Translations under genes and position numbers: made by a program | The notes under the pieces: model-generated | Database searches by the model: none | Told to the model about the DNA's origin: nothing | The model's input: only the letters and a program-made list of their open reading frames with translations | NCBI GenBank assembly: GCA_030039005.1 | Contig: JASHQT010000536.1 | Coordinates: forward strand, 1-5,843 | Reading direction: 5' to 3' | DNA: 5,843 bases | Source: Bryobacteraceae bacterium | GTDB taxonomy: Bacteria; Acidobacteriota; Terriglobia; Bryobacterales; Bryobacteraceae | Shown here: one piece after another, positions 1-5,606 of the stretch | How positions within the stretch are numbered: position 1 is the stretch's first letter | Layout of the letters: each line of letters opens with the position of its first letter

Positions 1-197
1 AGGGTCCGCTGCGCCGCGCAAAACCAGCGCGCCCTTGACCGCTCCGGGCCGTTCTACAGAATCCAACTGATATGAAAGAAAGGGAGCCTCTGAATCTCGC
101 CTCGACCAGTCGTGCGCCTCCCGTTGGTCGGCCCTGTCCATTCTGGGTGGGGGAATTTTCAACCGGTACAATGGGGAATTTTCAACTGGTATTGACA
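1..197. mobile_element. Terminal part of an IS21-family insertion sequence (one end only)
   Basis: The stretch ends in TTGACA at 192-197, preceded by two closely spaced copies of a ~19-base repeat containing GGGGAATTTTCAAC. Multiple short terminal repeats and 5'-TG...CA-3' ends are typical of IS21-family elements. Homology to an unrelated gene (a BlaI-type repressor) begins at about 200, which fits an element boundary at 197. The body of the element (istA/istB) would lie to the left, outside the window. In bases 1-70 I could not recognise an IstB C-terminus in any frame, so the left limit given here is simply the window edge. The other end and a target duplication cannot be checked. Seen: the repeats and terminus. 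Inferred: the family. Confidence 0.6.
150..191. repeat. Two direct copies of a 19-bp IS21-type terminal repeat
   Basis: Copy one occupies 150-168 and copy two 173-191. They differ at a single position (CAACCGG against CAACTGG) and start 23 bases apart. In IS21-family elements, repeats like these near the ends are regarded as transposase binding sites. They lie just inside the inferred element end at 197. Confidence 0.8.
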
Positions 198-199
198 CT

Positions 200-356
200 C
201 TGGATCAAAGGGCCTCCGCCATCCGCGAGATTCAGGAGGCGTTCCCCGCGCATAACCGGCCCGCGTACCCGACCATCCAGACGCGAGGCCGCGCAAGGCA
301 GGCTCAGCAGCGAGCTGCTAGGAATGCTCGGCAACAGGCTGCAGCCGGTGATGTCG
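200..356 (+). pseudogene. Remnant of a BlaI/MecI/CopY-type transcriptional repressor gene
   Basis: Two pieces of a BlaI-family repressor can be read. From 200 to 283 the frame gives LDQRASAIREIQEAFPAH followed by NRPAYPTIQT. This matches the winged-helix DNA-binding part, which in this family usually reads like REIQEAF...RPAYTT(V/I)QT. From 306 to 353, in a different frame, it reads SSELLGMLGNRLQPVM, which matches the family's C-terminal dimerisation segment (LL.LFGGR.QPVM). The roughly 40 residues that normally separate these pieces are missing, and the first ~20 residues are cut off at the IS21-type terminus. The gene is therefore dead: truncated, internally deleted and frameshifted. Intact relatives repress beta-lactamase or M56-peptidase-linked operons and are cleaved on induction. 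No BlaR-like partner is visible. Confidence 0.65.
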
Positions 357-579
357 TATCGGAGTTTTCAGGTCGCGTGTGTCCCGCGAAGTTTGATTTT
401 CATTCCGGAGGGCCCGGGTACATTTGTTCTCCAAGGTGACGCCCTCACAGATGAAGGGCCAATGTTACTGCGGAGGTATTCAAATGGATCGTTGATCGCG
501 ATGTGAGTTTGCCGCACTTTTGTGTGTAGATAATTTTGTAGACGTGGCCGCATCCAGTTGCCGGGCGCTGCGATCAATT
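357..579. other. No recognisable gene
   Basis: Short open frames exist on both strands, but none gave a family match and none has a convincing ribosome binding site. The stretch lies between the dead repressor fragment and the 3' end of the integrase gene. It is either decayed chromosomal DNA or the end of a neighbouring integrated element. Confidence 0.5.
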
Positions 580-1914
580 TCAACAAGGTACAAATAGTGC
601 CTTCAAATTCAATTGCTTGTAAGCGTCAGATTTTAGGTGCCTTTTCGAGTTTGCTTCAATCAGGTTCGGGACCAGGAGGTCGGTGGTTCGAATCCACTCG
701 CCCCGACCAATTAAATCACTGACATCATTGGTAGATACAGCGGCTGGGGCAGACGGCACCTTAGCCGCTTTTTCGTCACTATGCCCAAAACTATGCCCAC
801 CCTTTGCACCGCGTGCACGCTCCATGGCGGCGCGGACCGTCTCGGCCTGTGGATGGACATAGCGTTTCGTGGTGGAAAAATCGCTGTGCCCGGCCAAGTA
901 CGCCAGAGTGTACGGATCCATGTGAGCCGCCCATCGGGTGAGGTAGGTGTGGCGGAGCGTGTAAAGCGTGAACGGATCGACCTTCGCCAGTTTGATGGCT
1001 TTTGCGTGCTGCTTCTTCAGCGTGGATTTTTCAATGTGGCCGCTTCGCGTTGGTGCCGGAAAAACCCACTCGACACAATGAGCGGCCCAGCGCATTTCAA
1101 GCAGCGCCGTAGTACGCGGAGTGAGCGGCACGCTCCGGCGAGCGTTTTGAGTCTTCCCGAAAGGCACGTGCAGATCTCCGTCACGCACATTCCGCCACCG
1201 CAGTCGGAAGCACTCCTCAGGCCGGAGCGCACAATCGATGAGAATCGTGGTGACGTCTCTCAGGAGGTAGGGATCTTCGGGCTCGATCGGTACCTCCCCC
1301 TTTTGAGCACGAAGCCCAGAGAGGGCGCGGCGGTAGGCTTCTTCGATATTAATTTCCACCTTTGGCTGCGGCGGTCAGATAGCGGCTCTCTTCGTCCTCG
1401 GTTAACACACGGTCGCGTTCGTTCTCGCCAGGAAGCATTTGGATTTTGGCGGTACTTTCTCGGTTTTTCCCCACTCCAGCGTGAGGCGCAGCATACGGCG
1501 CAGCACTTCGAGGACGCCATTGATGCTGCTGATCTGCAGCTTGTCGGATCGGAGCGTTTCGATGAAACACGTGACCGCAGTTGCGGGGATCGCATCCAGT
1601 TTGCACTTTGCCAACGGCGAGAATCCCTTTATGCGTTTGAGCCCGGTCTGGTAGTATTCGAGCGTCTTTGGCTTGCTGGCAAATCGGGATTGGACGAACG
1701 GAAGAAAATCCTGGTCGGCGAATTCAGAAAGCGTTGGCACGGCTTTCCGCTCCCGTATTCCCACTTCGCCCTTGGCGAGTGCGACCTTATGCGCAGCCTC
1801 CATTTGTTCCGCCACGCGTTTGTTGGTTTGCTTCGTGCTCTCGCGAATCTTCTCGCCGTTCCAGTTGAATTTGTACCACCAATTCTTTGATCCGCTTTGT
1901 TTGTAAACTGCCAT
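580..1914 (-). pseudogene. int: Tyrosine recombinase (phage/island integrase), frame broken by two compensating indels
   Basis: This is a site-specific integrase that would recombine an attachment site on a mobile element with a tRNA gene. ATG at 1912-1914 is chosen because GGAG lies 9 bases upstream and MAVYKQSGSKNWWYKF is a typical start; an upstream TTG at 1929 is less likely. The N-terminal arm-binding and core-binding parts read cleanly to about 1447. Reading then needs the -1 frame (KIQMLPGENERDRVLTEDEE) to about 1361, and returns to the original frame for the catalytic domain. One A appears lost in the T-run at 1444-1447 and one base gained near 1359-1360. Catalytic residues are all visible downstream: R in ALRPEEC, K in FGKTQN, R in YTLRHT (Y replaces the first His of HxxR, as I recall for this subfamily), H in AGHSDF and the nucleophile Y in KRYVHP (codon 859-861). 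Repaired, the protein is about 444 residues, a normal length. The C-terminus (GEWIRTTDLLVPN) is encoded by the reverse complement of a tRNA fragment. Either a real pseudogene or an intact gene with two assembly errors. Confidence 0.9.
663..709 (+). other. Attachment-site core: 3' part of a tRNA-Pro(CGG) gene, 5' half absent
   Basis: The segment reads as tRNA positions ~30 to 76. The anticodon loop TTCGGGA is at 665-671 with CGG at 667-669, and the 3' anticodon strand CCAGG at 672-676. A T-arm with stem GGTGG/CCACT and loop TTCGAAT is at 682-698, followed by the 3' acceptor strand CGCCCCG (699-705), A73 and an encoded CCA. The matching 5' acceptor strand (CGGGGCG) and a D-arm are not found upstream. 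Only G30-G31 of the 5' anticodon stem remain, so no functional tRNA is made here. It lies inside the integrase 3' end, as expected when an integrase gene overlaps its own att core. The first 18 bases or so downstream of the anticodon loop would be the likely exchange region (inference). Confidence 0.8.
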
Positions 1915-1946
1915 ACAGAAAATCTCCAACCCAGGAGGTCTGTTCC

Positions 1947-1975
1947 AGAATAGGCGATTGCGCAGGTTTTGCCAA
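1947..1975 (-). promoter_or_regulatory. Sigma-70-type promoter for the integrase gene
   Basis: On the minus strand TTGGCA (1970-1975; five of six to TTGACA) is followed after exactly 17 bases by TATTCT (1947-1952; four of six to TATAAT). Transcription would begin near 1940, giving a leader of about 26 bases that includes the GGAG ribosome binding site before the ATG at 1914. The spacing and position are those of a housekeeping promoter. Not tested. Confidence 0.55.
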
Positions 1976-2230
1976 ACAATTGGATTCGGCTCGGTCGGTG
2001 TTCATGCTGAGCAACGGCAGCAGGGCCGACGGGCATTGCGTTTCGCCTGATTTGCCTTGATATCGGATGCTTCGTGCGCCGCCCGGTTGTTACTTCGTTT
2101 GACAGAAATCGCAAATAGCCTCAGACTGCTGCCAGGGTTCCCTTCCGGGTCCACGATCCGCGGCAGATCCCCGAGAAATCAGGGCAAATGTGGGATCGAT
2201 CACCCCGCGAGAACGATGAAAGGAAGAATC
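1976..2230. other. Divergent intergenic region between integrase and excisionase-like gene
   Basis: There is no protein-like reading on either strand. In integrase modules this interval usually carries the promoters and the accessory recombinase/Xis arm sites. I could not identify convincing repeated arm-site motifs by eye. The plus-strand gene has AGGA at 2221-2224, six bases ahead of its ATG. A TTGACA at 2099-2104 has only a weak -10 partner. Confidence 0.5.
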
Positions 2231-2539
2231 ATGTCTGACGTTAACCTCCCCCAAACGCTCCTTACAGAAACCGAAGTCTCAAAACAGCTTCGCGTGAGCT
2301 TGGCCGCCCTCCGGAAGTGGCGAGTCATGAAAAAGGGCCCCCAATTCCTGAAGGTCGGCTCTCTGGTCCGTTACAGGCAAGCCGACGTAGATCAATGGCT
2401 AGCATCGCTACCGGTCGGAGGCGAACTGCACGAGACGAATGGGGCTGCCGATAATCCGCGCGACAACCGCGAGTCGCAGGTGCCTGTCACTACGGGCGCC
2501 GGTACTGTCCGCCTCTTGCCCGCAAGGGCCCAAGGATGA
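2231..2539 (+). CDS. AlpA/excisionase-like helix-turn-helix protein
   Basis: A 102-residue basic DNA-binding protein of the MerR-like HTH_17/AlpA/excisionase type. The core is at residues 10-60: LLTETEVSKQLRVSLAALRKW forms the helix-turn-helix. It is followed by a short wing (KKGPQFLKVGSLVRY) and the typical RQADVDQWLAS ending, which in this family reads (Y)..DV..WL. The remaining ~42 residues are low-complexity and polar, with no recognised domain. The start at 2231 has AGGA six bases upstream; an in-frame ATG at 2216 is possible but poorer. Divergent arrangement with the integrase suggests it is the recombination directionality factor or a regulator of the element. That role is inferred from context; a plain transcription regulator is equally compatible with the sequence. 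Confidence 0.8.
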   Translation: MSDVNLPQTLLTETEVSKQLRVSLAALRKWRVMKKGPQFLKVGSLVRYRQADVDQWLASLPVGGELHETNGAADNPRDNRESQVPVTTGAGTVRLLPARAQG

Positions 2540-2576
2540 TCGAAGCTGAAAACATCATTCGCGGTGGGGCTTGCTT

Positions 2577-3209
2577 ATGAGAATCGAACGGGATCAGCTG
2601 ATCGCTGGGCTTCCTGCGCGGGACGTTCGGCGGTTCATGCGTGACGCTGCGGGTTTCATTTTCCGAGTCCGTACTGTGACCGAGGTGCTCGGATGCTACG
2701 AGCTCCGCGCTCTCGAATTGCTGGAAAACCTTCAGAACGAGGGGCTGATTGCCGCCACGGAAGATTTTTGGGAAGCCACAGAGAGAGGACATGCGCTTGC
2801 GATGGCCAGAGCAGCGCCTCCACTGCGCAGAGCCACTGCGGAACGATTGATTGAACAGGTTGTGGAACGTGCGCGGGAAATCAACCTAGACGACCGATTG
2901 GCATACCGCGTATGTTGGCTTGCCTTATTTGGAAGCTCCCTGGCTGGTGTCGAACGACCAAACGACGTAGACATAGCATCCAGCCTGAAGGCACGTTTCG
3001 ACGGTGAGGAACAGCGAGTTCTCGAAGACGAACGCCGTGTGGCCAAAGGCGGGTTCGCCAACAGCAGCGAGTGGGCCGCATGGCCCAAGCTCGAAATTCT
3101 GAAAAAACTCGAGGCAGGATCCCATCGGTTGTCGATCCAAGAATTCGACTCGTCTGCCCTAAAGCAGCTCCACCACCGGATCATCTTCACGGATGACCTG
3201 TCTGAGTAA
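2577..3209 (+). CDS. Winged-helix / MNT-type nucleotidyltransferase domain protein
   Basis: A 210-residue protein with two parts. Residues ~1-75 look like a winged helix-turn-helix (REFM-like start, then TVTEVLGCYELRALELLENLQNEGLI...TERG). Residues ~85-190 contain a minimal nucleotidyltransferase fold signature: LALFGSSLAGVERPNDVDIA, with G119-S120 and the metal-binding pair D130/D132. The ATAERLIEQVVERAREIN lead-in, the EWAAWP segment and the SHRLSIQEF tail match a conserved bacterial family I recognise as 'nucleotidyltransferase domain-containing protein'. MNT proteins of toxin-antitoxin pairs transfer AMP to a HEPN toxin, but no HEPN partner is visible here and the target of this family is unknown to me. 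A third catalytic acid is not obvious. ATG at 2577 is preferred over TTG at 2571; the ribosome binding site (GGGG, 7 bases upstream) is mediocre. It starts 37 bases after the HTH gene and is probably co-transcribed with it. Confidence 0.8.
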   Translation: MRIERDQLIAGLPARDVRRFMRDAAGFIFRVRTVTEVLGCYELRALELLENLQNEGLIAATEDFWEATERGHALAMARAAPPLRRATAERLIEQVVERAREINLDDRLAYRVCWLALFGSSLAGVERPNDVDIASSLKARFDGEEQRVLEDERRVAKGGFANSSEWAAWPKLEILKKLEAGSHRLSIQEFDSSALKQLHHRIIFTDDLSE

Positions 3210-3264
3210 AAGTGGGTCCGATTCAACAAATCTTCCTCCTACATGGTTGATTTTCCACGCGAGG

Positions 3265-3295
3265 CCAGTGGTAGAATGCCAGCTTCTACCGCTGG
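3265..3295. terminator. 12-bp hairpin between convergent genes, overlapping a tRNA-Gly-like anticodon arm
   Basis: Arms 3265-3276 (CCAGTGGTAGAA) and 3284-3295 (TTCTACCGCTGG) pair over 12 bases with a single G-T wobble and a 7-base loop. It sits between the plus-strand nucleotidyltransferase gene (stop at 3209) and the minus-strand toxin gene (stop at 3398), where a two-way terminator is expected. Neither side has a proper T-run, so intrinsic termination is uncertain. The same bases can fold as a tRNA-like anticodon arm, CCAGC-(7)-GCTGG at 3279-3295. Confidence 0.45.
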
Positions 3296-3323
3296 GCGGA
3301 GCCTTTTCGCCTCGGTGCTCCGC
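3296..3323. repeat. Second hairpin, immediately adjacent (7-bp perfect inverted repeat)
   Basis: GCGGAGC at 3296-3302 pairs exactly with GCTCCGC at 3317-3323 around a 14-base loop containing CTTTTCGCC. It begins at the base after the first hairpin, so the two could stack as a structured RNA or a termination/processing region at the convergent 3' ends. No known RNA family recognised. Confidence 0.5.
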
Positions 3324-3397
3324 GCAAACTCAAATTGGCAAGAAACACCCGAGAAATCATCGCGCCTAACAGGCCGTGCGGCCCATTTTCGCAGTCG

Positions 3398-3787
3398 TCA
3401 ACGCGGCTGATAGCTGGGTACCTCCAGTAGCAGTCCCTCAATCATCTGGTAATGCTTGCGATTGAGCGTGACAAGAGTGAGCGCCTTCTCGATCGCGGTG
3501 GCTGCGACGAGCGAATCGAACACGTGGAGCCCGTGGGATTTTGCGTACGTTTTGAGAAGTTGGTATGCTCGCGCTCCGATGCTGTCGCTGAGCGGGACAA
3601 CCGGATACATCGCCAGGAAACCATCGATAGTCGCAAGTTCCCGTTTATCTCGGGCGCCGACGATGAGTTCCATGGCGGTGACCTGCGAGATGGACCAAGG
3701 TTCTGGGAGAGCGTCGACGTATTTGATTGCCGCTGCGTTGCCGCGCGAGACATCAATCAGGACGTTGCTATCGATCAAAAACGGCAC
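3398..3787 (-). CDS. vapC: VapC-family PIN-domain toxin
   Basis: A 129-residue PIN-domain ribonuclease. The acidic residues expected at the active site are all present: D6 in LIDSNVLID, E40 in TAMELIVGA, D91 in HVFDSLVAATA. N109 in TLNRKHY takes the usual fourth D/N position. Length is normal for VapC toxins, which cleave RNA (often tRNA or rRNA) when their antitoxin is lost. The start is GTG at 3785-3787, 24 bases after the antitoxin stop; only a weak AAGAA precedes it, which suggests translation coupled to or lower than that of the antitoxin. The gene lies downstream of and in the same direction as a DUF104-type antitoxin, the standard order. The RNA target cannot be read from the sequence. 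Confidence 0.93.
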   Translation of the reverse strand: MPFLIDSNVLIDVSRGNAAAIKYVDALPEPWSISQVTAMELIVGARDKRELATIDGFLAMYPVVPLSDSIGARAYQLLKTYAKSHGLHVFDSLVAATAIEKALTLVTLNRKHYQMIEGLLLEVPSYQPR

Positions 3788-3811
3788 ACAATTCTTGGCG
3801 CAGCGCCGGAA

Positions 3812-4033
3812 TCAGCCGTGGAGTTCGCGGCGAAGCTGGCTGATGTATTCGACGCTATCGGCCATGTCCTCGCGGTCCTTCCACATGCCGGCGAAGGGCG
3901 ATTCAGCAATTGAGGGTGGTCTCTTCACAGGTGCCTCCGTAGGCAGGAGCACCTCGACGACCGTGCCTTCTTTGATCGGCACGTCATGGAGGGGCCTGAA
4001 AACACCCTTCTCGAATTTTGCGGGAATCGTCAT
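3812..4033 (-). CDS. DUF104 / AF2212-type antitoxin of the VapC partner
   Basis: A 73-residue antitoxin. Residues 1-30 (MTIPAKFEKGVFRPLHDVPI then KEGTVVEVLL) are the short beta-rich N-terminal signature of the DUF104/AF2212 antitoxin family, which is known to pair with PIN-domain toxins. A proline-rich linker leads to a C-terminal helix, FAGMWKDREDMADSVEYISQ, that should wrap the toxin and block its active site; W51-x-D53-R54-E55-D56 is a motif I recall from such tails. The ATG at 4033 is chosen because GGGGGTG lies about six bases upstream; an in-frame ATG at 4060 would add nine poorly conserved residues. Antitoxins of this arrangement commonly autoregulate the pair with the toxin; no operator could be recognised here. 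Confidence 0.88.
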   Translation of the reverse strand: MTIPAKFEKGVFRPLHDVPIKEGTVVEVLLPTEAPVKRPPSIAESPFAGMWKDREDMADSVEYISQLRRELHG

Positions 4034-4277
4034 TGCTGTCACCCCCAGTATACTCTGCATCCATGTTCCTTCCAGCTACAATGGTTTCGCGTTCGAACGG
4101 CCGCGACCTCGCCAAAGCTCAAACCGGCAGCGCCTGGTTTTTCCGAAGGCTTCCGGAATGAGGTGGAATGGGGCGGCAAAGCCGGGCCCCATTGCGTCTT
4201 TCGCGGCCTGCCCGCTCCGCAGTTCCATGCATTTGTGGCAAACTGGCAGGAAGCGATCAAGAGACGCAAAACGTCGG
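4034..4277. promoter_or_regulatory. Divergent intergenic region with a bulged hairpin (4167-4193)
   Basis: This interval separates the minus-strand toxin-antitoxin pair from the plus-strand DUF6880-like gene and must hold promoters for both, but no clean -35/-10 pair was found. At 4167-4193 AATGGGG pairs with CCCCATT and CGGC with GCCG around an AAA loop, with a two-base GG bulge on the right arm. There is no T-run, so it is more likely a regulatory or DNA-level structure than a terminator. An imperfect palindrome CCGAAGGCTTCCGG lies at 4143-4156. Confidence 0.4.
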
Positions 4278-5606
4278 ATGACAAAGCCCCACAGCAAGGC
4301 AGATCCTATCGAGCGGCAGATCGAGTCCGCCTTTCGCCCCGGAACCTTCATTCGCGATGGCGAGTGCATTTCGTTCGTGAGCCGGCTTGAAGAGGTCGTC
4401 GGCTCAATCGATACGCTCGTTGCATCCGAGCCCGCTCGCACCGTCGTGCTGTATGAAGCCTTTCTTGCGGGCTGTCATGCCAAAACCGAGGAGCTCGATG
4501 ATTCCAGCGGCAGCTTCGGGCAATTCGCCCATGATCTCATCTGCCGTTGGATCAAGTCCCGTCAGGCCACGGGCGCCGACCCGCAGACGACCGCGTCCAC
4601 TCTGCTCGCGTGGATGGACGACGACCCGTACGCCTTCTGCTATCAAATTGAAAAAGATGCTGCGGCAGCTTTCGACAAGGCAGGTTTGGCGGCGTTCGAG
4701 AAGCAGATCCACCAACGTTTTGAAGCTGCGTCGGCGGATCCATCTGATTGGAAGTATCGGCGCGGGGCTGAGATCCTGCGTGCGATTTATGTCGCGCAAC
4801 GGAACATCCAGGCGTATGTCGCGCTAGTAGAACAAACCGAACTTAAACCGGAAGATTGTCTTGCCGTCGCGAAGTTGTTTGTCCCGCGCAAGCCCAACGA
4901 GGCTCTGACCTGGGTCGAGCGCGGCCGCTCTCTTGAGCGCACCAGCCAGTTTCGGTCCACGGCGGCTTACGATCTGAACAAGCTCCACCGCGAGCTGCTG
5001 AGCAAACTCGGTCGAGCTGATGAAGCGCTGGAGGCCGCTTGGGCGGATTTTCGGAAGCACCCCTCGAAATTCACCTATGACGAGCTCATGCAGTTTGTAC
5101 CGAAGACCGAGCGCACGGCGTGGCACGAAAAGGCACTGAATGCAGCGAGTGGAGCCGACCTGCACTCGCTGCTCGAACTTTTCATCGAAACGAAGGAAAC
5201 GGAACGATTGGCCGACTTGGTACGCGGCTCTGCGGATGAGAGCCTCGAAAATGTGAGCCACTATGCGACCGAGCCCGCGGCGAAGCGGTTGGAGAAGAAT
5301 CACCCGGGACTTGCTGCGCGGCTCTGGCGTGCCCAAGGGATGCGCATAATTGAGGCCAAGAAGAGCAAGTACTACGACGCCGCGCTCTCAAATTTCGAGC
5401 GCGCCAGAGATTGCTATCAGCGGGCGGGACTGGCCACCGAGTGGGAAAAAACCACGCGCCGGGTTTGCGCATTGCATTACCGGAAGACCGGTTTCATCGG
5501 CGGATTTCAGGCCTTGGCCGCCGGCGCGAAACGCAGCGAACGACCTTCGTTCTTAGAGCGCGCGAAGACGCGATGGGGCGAGCGTCAACGGAGAGATGCT
5601 CATTGA
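4278..5606 (+). CDS. DUF6880-like helical-repeat protein of unknown function
   Basis: A 442-residue soluble protein with no signal peptide or membrane segment. Recognisable conserved stretches are: FIRDGECISFVSRLEEV (24-40); a central block CHAKTEELDDSSGSFGQFAH then DLICRWIKSRQ (66-95); WMDDDPYAFCYQIEKDAAAA with FDKAGLAAFEKQI (112-144); and a C-terminal block ERARDCYQRAGL...HYRKTGFIGGFQAL (374-413) ending in SFLERAKTRW. This pattern matches proteins I know as DUF6880. Stretches 165-260 and 300-410 look like helical pairs of a TPR-like solenoid (for example PNEALTWVERG and YYDAALSNFERARDCYQRAG). MTKPHSKADPIERQ is taken as the start (ATG 4278). The ribosome binding site is poor (GAGA, 13 bases upstream) and in-frame ATGs further upstream cannot be excluded. 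The open frame continues far upstream, but that part is antisense to the toxin-antitoxin genes. No catalytic motif is seen; the function is unknown. Confidence 0.85.
   Translation: MTKPHSKADPIERQIESAFRPGTFIRDGECISFVSRLEEVVGSIDTLVASEPARTVVLYEAFLAGCHAKTEELDDSSGSFGQFAHDLICRWIKSRQATGADPQTTASTLLAWMDDDPYAFCYQIEKDAAAAFDKAGLAAFEKQIHQRFEAASADPSDWKYRRGAEILRAIYVAQRNIQAYVALVEQTELKPEDCLAVAKLFVPRKPNEALTWVERGRSLERTSQFRSTAAYDLNKLHRELLSKLGRADEALEAAWADFRKHPSKFTYDELMQFVPKTERTAWHEKALNAASGADLHSLLELFIETKETERLADLVRGSADESLENVSHYATEPAAKRLEKNHPGLAARLWRAQGMRIIEAKKSKYYDAALSNFERARDCYQRAGLATEWEKTTRRVCALHYRKTGFIGGFQALAAGAKRSERPSFLERAKTRWGERQRRDAH

Noticed and set aside
354..440. Faint resemblance of FQVACVPRS...EGPGTF to the TIGR03435 family common in Acidobacteria and often near BlaI genes
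   Set aside because: Only a few residues match, with no further support downstream. Too weak to annotate.
72..506. Plus-strand open frame of 144 codons at the left end
   Set aside because: It crosses the IS terminus and only its middle (306-353) has meaning, as a fragment of the BlaI-like remnant. There is no ribosome binding site or whole-length similarity.
663..709. A functional tRNA-Pro gene
   Set aside because: The D-arm, 5' acceptor strand and most of the 5' anticodon strand are absent upstream, so only a 3' fragment is present.
781..1890. Long plus-strand open frame across the integrase region
   Set aside because: It is antisense to the integrase, has no family resemblance, and the minus strand carries a promoter, ribosome binding site and all recombinase motifs.
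1629..2114. Minus-strand open frame overlapping the integrase start and its promoter
   Set aside because: Its translation is arginine/serine-rich shadow sequence in another frame of the integrase gene, with no recognisable domain.
2099..2127. TTGACA with CAGACT 17 bases downstream as a promoter for the excisionase-like gene
   Set aside because: The -35 is perfect but the -10 matches only three of six bases. Recorded as a possibility, not as a feature.
4047..4052. TATACT on the minus strand as the -10 of the antitoxin promoter
   Set aside because: It ends only 13 bases before the ATG, so the transcript would begin after the ribosome binding site; the -35 match is also poor (three of six).
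3456..4277. Upstream continuation of the DUF6880-like open frame, which would give a ~716-residue protein
   Set aside because: This part is antisense to the well-supported toxin and antitoxin genes, and its translation lacks protein-like conservation. The recognisable protein begins around 4278.
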